A DNA stretch of 64,000 nucleotides from Pedobacter endophyticus (GTDB lineage: Bacteria; Bacteroidota; Bacteroidia; Sphingobacteriales; Sphingobacteriaceae), in NCBI RefSeq assembly GCF_015679185.1, contig NZ_CP064939.1, positions 806,001 through 870,000 of the forward strand, written 5' to 3'. Numbering within the stretch: position 1 is the first letter of the stretch; each line of letters starts with the position of its first letter. Positions 25,430 to 33,968 of this stretch are shown one piece after another. The notes beneath the pieces are model-generated. The model was not told where the DNA came from, did no database searches, and worked only from the letters and a program-made list of their open reading frames with translations. The position numbers and the translations under genes were made by a program.

Positions 25430-28204
25430 ATGCTTAAGCAATTCCTCACTGTTGTTTTCTTGTTTATTTTTTTTCTTCCCGGTCTGGCTCAAAAAGCAAG
25501 TATTAAAGGTGTGGTAATTGATACGGTTGAGAAAAGGAAGCTACAGAACAGCTCCATATTACTCATCAGGAGTAAAGATTCGGTTTTAGTTAAAGATGTT
25601 CGGGCCGGTGCCAATGGTACGTTTCAGCTCGCCAACTTACAAAAAGGTACCTACACCTTGTTAGTTACCTTCCCTAAAATGGCCGATTATATAAGAGATA
25701 TCCAGCTATCAGACACCTCAAAATTTAACCTGGGCGATATTGCAATGGATAGTAGGGCAACGCTTTTAAATGAAGTAGTAATTAAGGCGCAAAAGCAGGC
25801 GATTAGCATGAAGGGCGATACAATAACCTATCAGGCAGACAGCTTTGCCGTAAAACCGCACGCCAATGTTCAGGATTTGCTGAGGCGCCTGCCCGGAATT
25901 GAAGTTGATAGAGATGGTGCAATTAAAGCCGGCGGAAAAGACGTGAATACACTTTTGGTTGATGGTGAAGAATTTTTTGGTGATGATCCCCTCCTGGCCT
26001 CTAAATATTTAAAAGCCAACGCTGTTAAAGAAGTGCAGGTTTACGATAAAAAAACTAAAGAAGAAGAATTAACGGGCATAAAAAGCGGAGACTCAAAGGA
26101 AAAGGTGATGAACATCAAACTGAAGGATAACGCCAAGAATGGCTACCTGAGCACCATCGACGCAAACAGTGACCTCAAACATTTCAGAAATATTGGTGGA
26201 ATGGCGGGCATTTATAAAGGGAAGCTCAAGGCAGCGGCATTTGGGTTTAATTCGAATACAAACCAAAACTCGAAAGCAAGTGCGGCAATGAGCAAGCTGA
26301 AAGGCAATGACTATGATGTTATTCAGGTAGGCGATGACGGCAGTACGGTGATGATCAGTTATGGCGGAAGAGATGACGATAGTTTTTCTCCTAGCAATGG
26401 CTTGCCTGATGTAACGAATTATGGCGCACATTTTTCTGACAAATGGAACGAAAACAAAGTCGGCCTAAAACTGAATTTTAGTGGCAACAGCAAGGATATT
26501 ACAGATAGAACGACATCCAACAGCCAGTCTTTATTACCTGACGGAACCAATTTTTTCAGCGCCAGCAATGCCAACAGTAACGTTAAAAGCCAAAGACAAA
26601 GCCTTAAAGGAAGTGTCGATTTAAACCTGGATTCCTTATCTACTTTGAAAATATCGTTCGCCGGAAGTAAAAACAGAAGCCATAACGACTTTGCGAGCAA
26701 TAACGAAACCAAAAACGGGACAGACCAGTTTGTAAACAACAGTAAGCAGCTAAATCGTAACGAAGATGATGATCAACTGTTCAACGGCAATATAAACTAC
26801 ACAAAGAAATTTCTAAAACGAGGTAGAACGCTGTCTGTCGATTTGCAACCGGAGACAAAAAGAGGTAACAGCTTCGGAAACAGCTTAAGTGTTACCAATT
26901 ACTACGATGCAAACGGCGTAAACAACAGAACTGTAAATCAGGACTTTTTGAACGACAATTCGGGCAGCGAGACTTCGTTAGCTAGTAAAATATCGTACAC
27001 TGAGCCCTTAAGCAAGCAGTTTACTTTGCAAACCGCTTACAGCTTTAAAACCGTAACTTCAAACAGCAGCAAGTTGGTTTTTGATAAATCGATGAACAAC
27101 AAACGAATCGATTCGTTAAGTAATAACTTCGATTTCAATAATTTTTCGAACATTGGCAAAGCGGTCTTACAGTTCAGGGCAAAAAAGTTTACCCTCTCTG
27201 GCGGTACAGAAGCCATACAAACCACTTTCGAGTTTAACGATTTAGACAGAAACAATAAGTTTAACCGCAATTACATCAATTGGGCTCCCCAAAGCACCTT
27301 TACCTATAAGCTTGGCAGAAACACAAACGCCTACATAAATTATTACGGCAATACCCGCCAACCAAGCTTAGATCAGCTGCAGCCCCTCAGGCAAATTAAT
27401 AACCCACTTTACGAAATTAAGGGCAATCCGAATTTGAAGCCCTCATTTAATAACAACGTCAACTTCAACCTGAATACCTACCAGCAAAAATCGCAAATGT
27501 TTGCCTCATTTTATGGTGGTTACAACTTCACAAAAAATGCAATCGTGAGCTCGAGGATAGTAGACGATGTGAATAAAACCACCAGCAGTTATATCAATCT
27601 GGATGGCACAAACAGCTATTATGGCGGTGCAAGCATTAATAAAACCTTCAGTAAATTACACTTTAGCACCGGTTTTAATGGCAGTTACAACAAATCGACG
27701 TCAGTTTCTATTTTGAACAGCCAACTCAATAAACAGGAAAGAAGCAGCTTGCGCCTGAGCCCTCGTTTTAGCTATTATGGAGATAAGGTTCGGATACAAT
27801 ATACTCCAACGTTTATGTTTTCAAACAGCAGCTCATCGATCGGATCTATAAATGACGGAAAAAACTTTAATCACGATCACGAAATTTCGGGCAATATACA
27901 GCTCCCATACAATTTCGAGTTCGATACCTCGATTTCATTATCATACCAGCCGGCAAACTCATCTTTTAGCAGGCCCGTAAATATTGCACTGTGGAATGCC
28001 TATCTATCAAAAAAGATGCTCAAAGCACAAGAATTGGAGCTCAAAATATCGATTTCGGATATTCTGGCCGAAAAAATTGGCTATAACCGCTATGTGGGTG
28101 GAAACACCATTAGTGAAAGCACAAATAGCTTTATTCCACGTTATGTTTTAATTGGGCTTACTTATAACTTAACGGGCAATTTCACTCAACAAGACAAAAA
28201 ATAA
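25430..28204 (+). CDS. outer-membrane beta-barrel protein with carboxypeptidase-regulatory-like domain
   Basis: A 924-residue TonB-receptor-like protein. The signal MLKQFLTVVFLFIFFLPGLA is followed by a CarboxypepD-regulatory-like Ig domain (ASIKGVVIDTVEKRKLQNSS). Next is a plug-like part (DTITYQADSFAVKPHANVQD, LLRRLPGIEVDRDGAIKAGG, VNTLLVDGEEFFGDDPLLAS), then a long barrel. The plug belongs to the OMP_b-brl_3 type in which a GLPGLI protein is encoded next door, as here (gap 4 bases). The family is thought to act in peptide or metal related export or uptake, but the cargo is not established. Confidence 0.88.
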   Translation: MLKQFLTVVFLFIFFLPGLAQKASIKGVVIDTVEKRKLQNSSILLIRSKDSVLVKDVRAGANGTFQLANLQKGTYTLLVTFPKMADYIRDIQLSDTSKFNLGDIAMDSRATLLNEVVIKAQKQAISMKGDTITYQADSFAVKPHANVQDLLRRLPGIEVDRDGAIKAGGKDVNTLLVDGEEFFGDDPLLASKYLKANAVKEVQVYDKKTKEEELTGIKSGDSKEKVMNIKLKDNAKNGYLSTIDANSDLKHFRNIGGMAGIYKGKLKAAAFGFNSNTNQNSKASAAMSKLKGNDYDVIQVGDDGSTVMISYGGRDDDSFSPSNGLPDVTNYGAHFSDKWNENKVGLKLNFSGNSKDITDRTTSNSQSLLPDGTNFFSASNANSNVKSQRQSLKGSVDLNLDSLSTLKISFAGSKNRSHNDFASNNETKNGTDQFVNNSKQLNRNEDDDQLFNGNINYTKKFLKRGRTLSVDLQPETKRGNSFGNSLSVTNYYDANGVNNRTVNQDFLNDNSGSETSLASKISYTEPLSKQFTLQTAYSFKTVTSNSSKLVFDKSMNNKRIDSLSNNFDFNNFSNIGKAVLQFRAKKFTLSGGTEAIQTTFEFNDLDRNNKFNRNYINWAPQSTFTYKLGRNTNAYINYYGNTRQPSLDQLQPLRQINNPLYEIKGNPNLKPSFNNNVNFNLNTYQQKSQMFASFYGGYNFTKNAIVSSRIVDDVNKTTSSYINLDGTNSYYGGASINKTFSKLHFSTGFNGSYNKSTSVSILNSQLNKQERSSLRLSPRFSYYGDKVRIQYTPTFMFSNSSSSIGSINDGKNFNHDHEISGNIQLPYNFEFDTSISLSYQPANSSFSRPVNIALWNAYLSKKMLKAQELELKISISDILAEKIGYNRYVGGNTISESTNSFIPRYVLIGLTYNLTGNFTQQDKK

Positions 28205-28208
28205 AGGG

Positions 28209-28967
28209 ATGAAACAACTAACATTGCTTATTTTACTGAGTTTAACAGTTACGATGGCCGAGGCGCAAACGGTCTTTATAAAAAGCGCCAAAATCACTTT
28301 TGAAAAAAAGATAAACCAAAAACAGCGGCTGGCCGCAAATACCTGGATTCCTGATGACGCTAAAGATAAGATGAACAAATATTTGATCTCTAATTGGGAG
28401 TACGTTTTTAACGATAGCACCTCTATTTACAAAGCCAAGCCTAAAGAAACGCTAAGTGACAACAGCTTCTTTTTTTCGAACGATAATACCAATGAACTTT
28501 ATACCAACTTTGGTAAGAAGAACCGAATATTGCGAAAAACCATTAGAGGGGAAGATTTTATTTTGAATGATACGATACCACAGCTCCATTGGAAAATTAT
28601 GCACGATGTACGCACTATTGCAGGTTACGAATGCCGCAAGGCAATAGCCGTAATTAATGATACCGTTACCGTTGTAGCGTTTTACACCGACGAAATGCTA
28701 TTGAAAGGCGGCCCGGAGGGATTTACCGGTTTACCCGGAATGATATTGGGGCTCGCTATCCCAAGATATAATACCACTTGGTTTGCCACCAAAATAGAGG
28801 CCAAAAATGTTCCGGTATTAACCATTTCGCCCCCGGAGAAAGGCAGAAAAACAACCAGCGAGAAAGATTTTCAAAAAATGGTAGATCTTTACACCCGCTA
28901 CGATGATAAAAAGAACCCTTCAAAGATAGAAGACATCAAAAAACAGATCTATAATCTTCTGCTTTAA
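28209..28967 (+). CDS. GLPGLI family protein
   Basis: A 252-residue exported protein (signal MKQLTLLILLSLTVTMAEAQ) carrying the family's naming signature as FTGLPGMILGLAIP near residue 177. Upstream lies the typical DVRTIAGYECRKAIAVIND block. It lies 4 bases after the barrel gene, the standard pairing. GLPGLI proteins are periplasmic or surface partners of these barrels with no known biochemical activity. Confidence 0.93.
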   Translation: MKQLTLLILLSLTVTMAEAQTVFIKSAKITFEKKINQKQRLAANTWIPDDAKDKMNKYLISNWEYVFNDSTSIYKAKPKETLSDNSFFFSNDNTNELYTNFGKKNRILRKTIRGEDFILNDTIPQLHWKIMHDVRTIAGYECRKAIAVINDTVTVVAFYTDEMLLKGGPEGFTGLPGMILGLAIPRYNTTWFATKIEAKNVPVLTISPPEKGRKTTSEKDFQKMVDLYTRYDDKKNPSKIEDIKKQIYNLLL

Positions 28968-29088
28968 GTAACATCAAGAGCCTCCCTGTAATCAAATCCC
29001 TTCTCCAAACATCTAATTTTCTGAAAAACACGCCATTATCATTTTTAAAATATCTCAATTTTAAATCTGTTCAAACAAGGAATTTTCC

Positions 29089-29096
29089 TACCTTTG
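29089..29096 (+). promoter_or_regulatory. -7 element of the pyrG-yidC promoter
   Basis: TACCTTTG fits the Bacteroidota consensus TAnnTTTG, 53 bases before the pyrG ATG. The -33 region is weak. Confidence 0.55.
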
Positions 29097-29149
29097 TATC
29101 CCGTACAAAAAGCAGCAATTAATACAATCTGCTGTAAAAAATCACAAAC

Positions 29150-30766
29150 ATGACTAAGTATATTTTTGTTACGGGCGGTGTTACTTCCTCTTTGGGTAAG
29201 GGCATCATTTCCGCATCTTTAGCTAAACTTTTGCAGGCACGAGGCTATCGTGTAACCATTCAAAAATTCGATCCTTACATTAATATCGATCCCGGAACTT
29301 TAAATCCGTACGAGCATGGCGAATGCTTTGTTACTGAAGATGGTGCAGAAACCGATTTAGATCTTGGTCATTATGAGCGTTTCCTAAACGTTCCAACATC
29401 GCAGGCAAACAACATCACTACCGGTCGTATTTATCAAAACGTGATTAGCAAAGAGCGTAAGGGCGAGTATTTGGGCAAAACTGTACAAGTTGTTCCACAT
29501 ATTACCGACGAGATTAAACGCAATATGCGCATATTAGGCGAAAGCGGCGATTACGACATTGTAATTACGGAGCTTGGCGGTACCGTTGGCGATATCGAAT
29601 CGTTGCCGTTTATCGAAGCGGTTCGTCAGTTTAAATGGGAAGAAGGCAGCTCTAATGCCATTGTAATTCACTTAACATTGGTGCCTTATCTGGCCGCTGC
29701 CGGCGAATTAAAAACGAAACCGACACAACACTCAGTTAAAGCTTTATTGGAATACGGAATTCAACCCGATATTTTGGTTTGTAGAACCGAGCACCACCTT
29801 GGGCCCGATTTGAGAAAAAAAATAGCACTATTTTGTAACGTTAACATCAATGCGGTTGTCGAATCGATGGATGCATCCACAATTTACGATGTGCCTTTGT
29901 TGATGTTGAAAGAACAGTTAGATAAAACGGTGTTATCGAAATTAAAGTTGCCAACCAAAAGCGATCCGGATATGGAAAGCTGGAAGGATTTTCTTGGTCG
30001 CTTAAAAAACCCGACTGCTGAGGTTAAAATCGGGTTGGTGGGTAAATATGTAGAATTGCCCGACGCCTATAAATCGATTATCGAATCGTTTGTACACGCC
30101 GGATCGAAAAATGAATGCAAGGTAAGGGTTGAATACATCCACTCGGAAGGGATTTTTCCTGACAACGTAAAAGAAAAACTTGGTCATTTACAAGGCATTT
30201 TGGTTGCTCCGGGCTTCGGTAGCCGCGGTATTGAGGGAAAAATCGATACCATTAAATATGTACGCGAAAACAATGTCCCTTTCTTCGGTATTTGCCTCGG
30301 CATGCAGTGTGCGGTTATTGAGTTTGGACGTAACGTTTTGGGCTTAACAGGTGCGCATACCACCGAAATTGATCCCGAAGCCGCAAATCCTGTGATCAAC
30401 ATGATGGAGGAGCAGAAGAACATCGTAAACATGGGCGGAACAATGCGTTTAGGCTCCTATCCTTGCGATATCAAAAAAGGCACAAAGGCGTTTGCTATAT
30501 ACGGCAAGCAGCACATTAATGAGCGCCACCGCCATCGTTACGAGTTTAATAACGACTATTTAAAGCAATACGAGGAAGCAGGAATGATTGCTTCAGGCAT
30601 CAATCCACAAACAAATCTGGTAGAAATTGTTGAGCTTAAAAACCATCCCTTTTTTGTTGGTGGCCAGTTTCACCCAGAATTAAAATCAACAGTAGCTAAT
30701 CCTCACCCACTTTTTGTTAAATTTGTCGCCGCTGCGATGGAGTTTGCGAAAAAGAAAACGAATTAA
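29150..30766 (+). CDS. pyrG: CTP synthase
   Basis: Makes CTP from UTP, ATP and glutamine. The 538-residue protein begins [20 protein letters not shown] (synthetase P-loop) with [20 protein letters not shown] downstream. The C-terminal class I glutaminase has [15 protein letters not shown] with the catalytic Cys near residue 385, and the FHPEL His/Glu pair near 510. Size matches the family. yidC starts 21 bases later on the same strand, so co-transcription is likely. Confidence 0.98.
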   Translation: MTKYIFVTGGVTSSLGKGIISASLAKLLQARGYRVTIQKFDPYINIDPGTLNPYEHGECFVTEDGAETDLDLGHYERFLNVPTSQANNITTGRIYQNVISKERKGEYLGKTVQVVPHITDEIKRNMRILGESGDYDIVITELGGTVGDIESLPFIEAVRQFKWEEGSSNAIVIHLTLVPYLAAAGELKTKPTQHSVKALLEYGIQPDILVCRTEHHLGPDLRKKIALFCNVNINAVVESMDASTIYDVPLLMLKEQLDKTVLSKLKLPTKSDPDMESWKDFLGRLKNPTAEVKIGLVGKYVELPDAYKSIIESFVHAGSKNECKVRVEYIHSEGIFPDNVKEKLGHLQGILVAPGFGSRGIEGKIDTIKYVRENNVPFFGICLGMQCAVIEFGRNVLGLTGAHTTEIDPEAANPVINMMEEQKNIVNMGGTMRLGSYPCDIKKGTKAFAIYGKQHINERHRHRYEFNNDYLKQYEEAGMIASGINPQTNLVEIVELKNHPFFVGGQFHPELKSTVANPHPLFVKFVAAAMEFAKKKTN

Positions 30767-30787
30767 AAAGCAGTACATACATAAATA

Positions 30788-32578
30788 ATGGATAGAAATA
30801 CCTTTACAGGACTGTTCCTGATTATGATCATTTTGGCAGGATCATTCTACTTCTTAAAGCCTAACGAGGCTGAATTGAAACAAGCCCAAGAAACAGCGCA
30901 TATAGATTCTCTGAAAAAAGCTGGTGTTGCACCAATACAAAAAGATACTACTCAGGTAGCAAGCACCTCCCCTGTTGTTGATTCGTTGGCTGTAAAAGGC
31001 CCTTTTGGCACAGCGTTGACGGGTACAGCCTCGAGCGTTCTTCTGGAAAACGACAAATTAATCATTACTTTAAGCAATAAGGGCGGTAAAATTGCATCGG
31101 TAGAAGTAAAGGGCCAAAAAACCTTTACCGGCAAACCTTTAATACTGTTTAAAGAAGATCAAACCAGGTTTGGCCTTAACCTTAACGCAGCCGGGAAAGT
31201 AGTAAACACAAACGACCTTTATTTTACACCAACGAAGACCGGAAACACGGTAACCATGCGTGCAAATTACAATAATGGTGCATACGTTGAATATGTTTAC
31301 GATTTAAAACCTTCGAGTAATAAAGTAGATTTTAAGGTTAATTTAGTTGGCTTACAGCAGGTTATTGCGGGCAATACTGTTGGATTAAACTGGCAAACCA
31401 CACTGTTGCAACAAGAAAAATCAATTGAAAGTGAACACCGTTACTCTGCGCCTTATTATAAATATGTTAATGAAGATGTCGATCACCTAAGTGTTAGCAA
31501 AGATGAAAAAGAAGAATTAACCAAAGGCAAAATACAATGGTTTTCGTTTAAGCAGCATTTTTTCTCGGCTACTTTAATTGCAAAACAAGGGTTTGAAAAA
31601 GGTAGTTTGGAAGTGAAAATTCCTACGGCACCCGGTCAGATTAAGTTTTACGATGCTAATATGCAACTGCCATACGCCCACACAGCTAACCAAAGCTACG
31701 ATATGGAGTTCTATTTCGGAACCAACAAGTTTTCTACTCTGAAAGCGCAGGGATACGATTTAGAAAAACAAGTAGATTTAGGTTACTGGCCGTTAAAGTA
31801 CATTAACCGTTTCATCGTGTTGCCTGTATTTAACTTTCTTAACAATTTCGGATGGAACTTCGGCCTGATCATTTTGGTATTAACCATTTTGTTAAAGGTT
31901 GCACTATCGCCACTTACCTACAAATCGTATTTATCGATGGCGAAAATGCGGGTTTTGAAACCTGAAATGGATGAAATTAAAGCTAAAGTTGGCGAAGACA
32001 ACCCAACCCTGGTTCAGCAAGAATATTTAAAGCTGTACAAAAAAGCTGGCGTAAATCCGCTTGGTGGTTGTTTACCGATGGTTTTACAGTTGCCGTTGGT
32101 AATGGCTTTTTTCTTCTTCTTCCCTAACTTATTCGAGTTACGCGGAGAGAGTTTCTTGTGGATGAAAGATCTTTCGACTTACGATGAGTTTATTAAATTT
32201 GGCGTTAAAATTCCATTTATTGGCGATCACTTAAGTTTGATGTGCGTATTGATGACGATTTCAACGTTGATCATGACTTATTTCAACAATCAAACTTCTG
32301 GCGCCACAGGACAAATGAAATATATTGGTTACATTATGCCAATAATCTTTTTGGGTGTGTTGAACAGTTACCCAGCGGGATTAAACTATTATTATTTCTT
32401 AGCCAACTTAATGACGTTCGGTCAGCAGATTTTAATCCGCAAAATGGTTGATGATGATAAAATTCATGCGTTGATTCAACAAAACAAGGCACGACCGGCT
32501 GATGAGAAAAAGAAAAAATCGAAATTTCAACAGCGTTTAGATGATTATATGCGTCAACAACAGCAAGCAAAAAAATAA
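30788..32578 (+). CDS. yidC: membrane protein insertase YidC
   Basis: Inserts and folds inner-membrane proteins with or without SecYEG. The 596-residue protein has an N-terminal membrane anchor (FTGLFLIMIILAGSFYFL) and a large periplasmic beta-domain (about 80-340). The conserved insertase core begins YWPLKYINRFIVLPVFNFLN and includes GLIILVLTILLKVALSPLTY, NPLGGCLPMVLQLPLVMAFF and NYYYFLANLMTFGQQILIRK. The C-terminus is basic (KKKKSKFQQRLDDYMRQQQQ). It is followed by a strong terminator. Confidence 0.97.
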   Translation: MDRNTFTGLFLIMIILAGSFYFLKPNEAELKQAQETAHIDSLKKAGVAPIQKDTTQVASTSPVVDSLAVKGPFGTALTGTASSVLLENDKLIITLSNKGGKIASVEVKGQKTFTGKPLILFKEDQTRFGLNLNAAGKVVNTNDLYFTPTKTGNTVTMRANYNNGAYVEYVYDLKPSSNKVDFKVNLVGLQQVIAGNTVGLNWQTTLLQQEKSIESEHRYSAPYYKYVNEDVDHLSVSKDEKEELTKGKIQWFSFKQHFFSATLIAKQGFEKGSLEVKIPTAPGQIKFYDANMQLPYAHTANQSYDMEFYFGTNKFSTLKAQGYDLEKQVDLGYWPLKYINRFIVLPVFNFLNNFGWNFGLIILVLTILLKVALSPLTYKSYLSMAKMRVLKPEMDEIKAKVGEDNPTLVQQEYLKLYKKAGVNPLGGCLPMVLQLPLVMAFFFFFPNLFELRGESFLWMKDLSTYDEFIKFGVKIPFIGDHLSLMCVLMTISTLIMTYFNNQTSGATGQMKYIGYIMPIIFLGVLNSYPAGLNYYYFLANLMTFGQQILIRKMVDDDKIHALIQQNKARPADEKKKKSKFQQRLDDYMRQQQQAKK

Positions 32579-32592
32579 CAGAAAAATTTATA

Positions 32593-32627
32593 AAAAAGCC
32601 CCGATTGCGATGCAACCGGGGCTTTTT
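32593..32627. terminator. terminator after yidC
   Basis: AAAAAGCCCCG and CGGGGCTTTTT form an 11-bp stem around a 13-base loop, 15 bases past the yidC stop. The symmetric A/T runs would allow action in both directions. Confidence 0.92.
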
Positions 32628-32660
32628 GCTTTTCATTATCCGATGAATAGCAACAACCTT

Positions 32661-33054
32661 CATCCGATAGCTATCGGATTCGACCGTAGCACTCCACAGG
32701 AGCTCCTATGGAAGAGAAATCTTTGAAGTACGGGTGGGCCTCAGCTCACCCTTGCCTCGGCTGGCCGCCGAAAGGCTATTTTCTTTTGGCTTGAACCAAA
32801 AGAAACAAAAGTTCAAGGCTTGGATCTGATGTTGGATAAATTCGTCAAAGCTTTAATGGCGGCAGCGCAAGCCCCGACAGAAAATGTCGGGAGGACGCGC
32901 TGCCTTGTTTCTGGGGGGTATGAAAGTTTGTGCAGAAGCTTTAACGTTTTCTCCTTCCATCATTTCCGAGGCTGGAGAGCAGGGTGCGGAACCGGGCATG
33001 TTTGCCAATTTAACTCATCAACCGTCATTATGGCCGTATGGGAGAAATCTGTTC
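32661..33054. repeat. 394-bp intergenic block, copy 1
   Basis: Pairs with 33346-33741 at more than 90% identity by eye. It begins with the palindrome ATCCGATAGCTATCGGAT, then a near-palindrome CTCCACAGGAGCTCCTATGG (32692 onward). A hairpin-forming TTTTGGCTTGAACCAAAA follows, then a stretch with internal CCCCGACA...TGTCGGGAGG symmetry. It ends at the 'gagaaatctgttc' dispersed motif. Confidence 0.88.
32662..32679. repeat. 18-bp palindrome ATCCGATAGCTATCGGAT
   Basis: One of the CCGATAGCTATCGG family of perfect palindromes (others at 33347, 41896, 52580, 52861; variant at 53221). Confidence 0.9.
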
Positions 33055-33345
33055 CCGATGAAACCAGCCTGGCCCCAATTGTCATTCCGAACGCAGTGAA
33101 GAATCTGTTCTTGCGAGCACCGAACCTTTAATCTTATTCCATTTCCAATTTGTCATTCTGAACGCAGTGAAGAATCTGTTCACTACGAGCGCTGAACCGT
33201 TGAATTAGTCCCATCCGTTCATAATGTGGGACTGTGCTTTGATAAAGTTAACTTTCCATAGGTTAGAGATCCTTCGCTATGCTCAGGATGACAGCGATCG
33301 CCCAAGCACGTTCACAATTTAGCGTCGTGATTATTTCAAGATCGT

Positions 33346-33741
33346 CATCCGATAGCTATCGGATTCGACCGTAGCGCTCCACAGGAGCTCCTATGGAGGA
33401 GAAATCTTTTCAGTACCGGTGGGCCTCCGCTCACCCTTGCCTCGGCTGGCCGCCGAAAGGCTATTTTCTTTTGGCTTGAACCAAAAGAAACAAAAGTTCA
33501 AGGCTTGGATCTGATGTTTGGATAAATTCGTTAAAGCTTTTAATGGCGGCAGCGCAAGCCCCGACAGAAAATGTCGGGAGGACGCGCTGCCTTGCTTCTG
33601 TGGGGTATGAAAGTTTGTGCAGAAGCTTTAACGTTTTCTCCTTCCATCATTTCCGAGGCCGGAGAGCAGGGTGCGGAACCGGGCATGTTTGTCAATTTTA
33701 CTCATCAATCGTCATTTCGACCGTAGCGGAGAAATCTGTTC
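33346..33741. repeat. 394-bp intergenic block, copy 2
   Basis: Second copy of the block at 32661, with scattered substitutions and single-base indels. It ends in 'cgtcatttcgaccgtagcgg' plus 'agaaatctg', which is the uninterrupted version of the same dispersed repeat that, at the start of the block, is split by two palindromic insertions (33347-33364 and 33377-33398). Confidence 0.88.
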
Positions 33742-33968
33742 GCTACGGGCGCTGAACAATGTGGGCCCGTGCTTTGTTAACGTTACTTTTTCATAGCTTA
33801 GGGATCCTTCGCTACGCTCAGGATGACAGTGCCCACCGACAGGCTACTCGTTTCCGCAATAAAAAACACGCTTAATTGTAATATTTGCCGTACAAGCTTT
33901 TAAATGACCTAAAAAATTCCAATTTTAGGAACTCAAAATTCAACCAACAAATTAACTTATTTATAAAG

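Larger units (their letters stand above)
32628..33968. other. 1.3-kb gene-free region dominated by a duplicated block and dispersed repeats
   Basis: Contains two copies of a ~394-bp block (listed separately). It also holds two copies of 'gtcattcygaacgcagtgaagaatctgttc' (near 33082 and 33152) and two of 'ggatccttcgctacgctcaggatgacag' (33270 and 33810). Short open frames within the block lack a start context and shift frame between copies, so I do not call genes. Confidence 0.75.

Noticed and set aside
32820..33131. Small protein frames in the duplicated block (also 33543-33755)
   Set aside because: The two copies differ by indels that shift the frame, so no protein is conserved between them.
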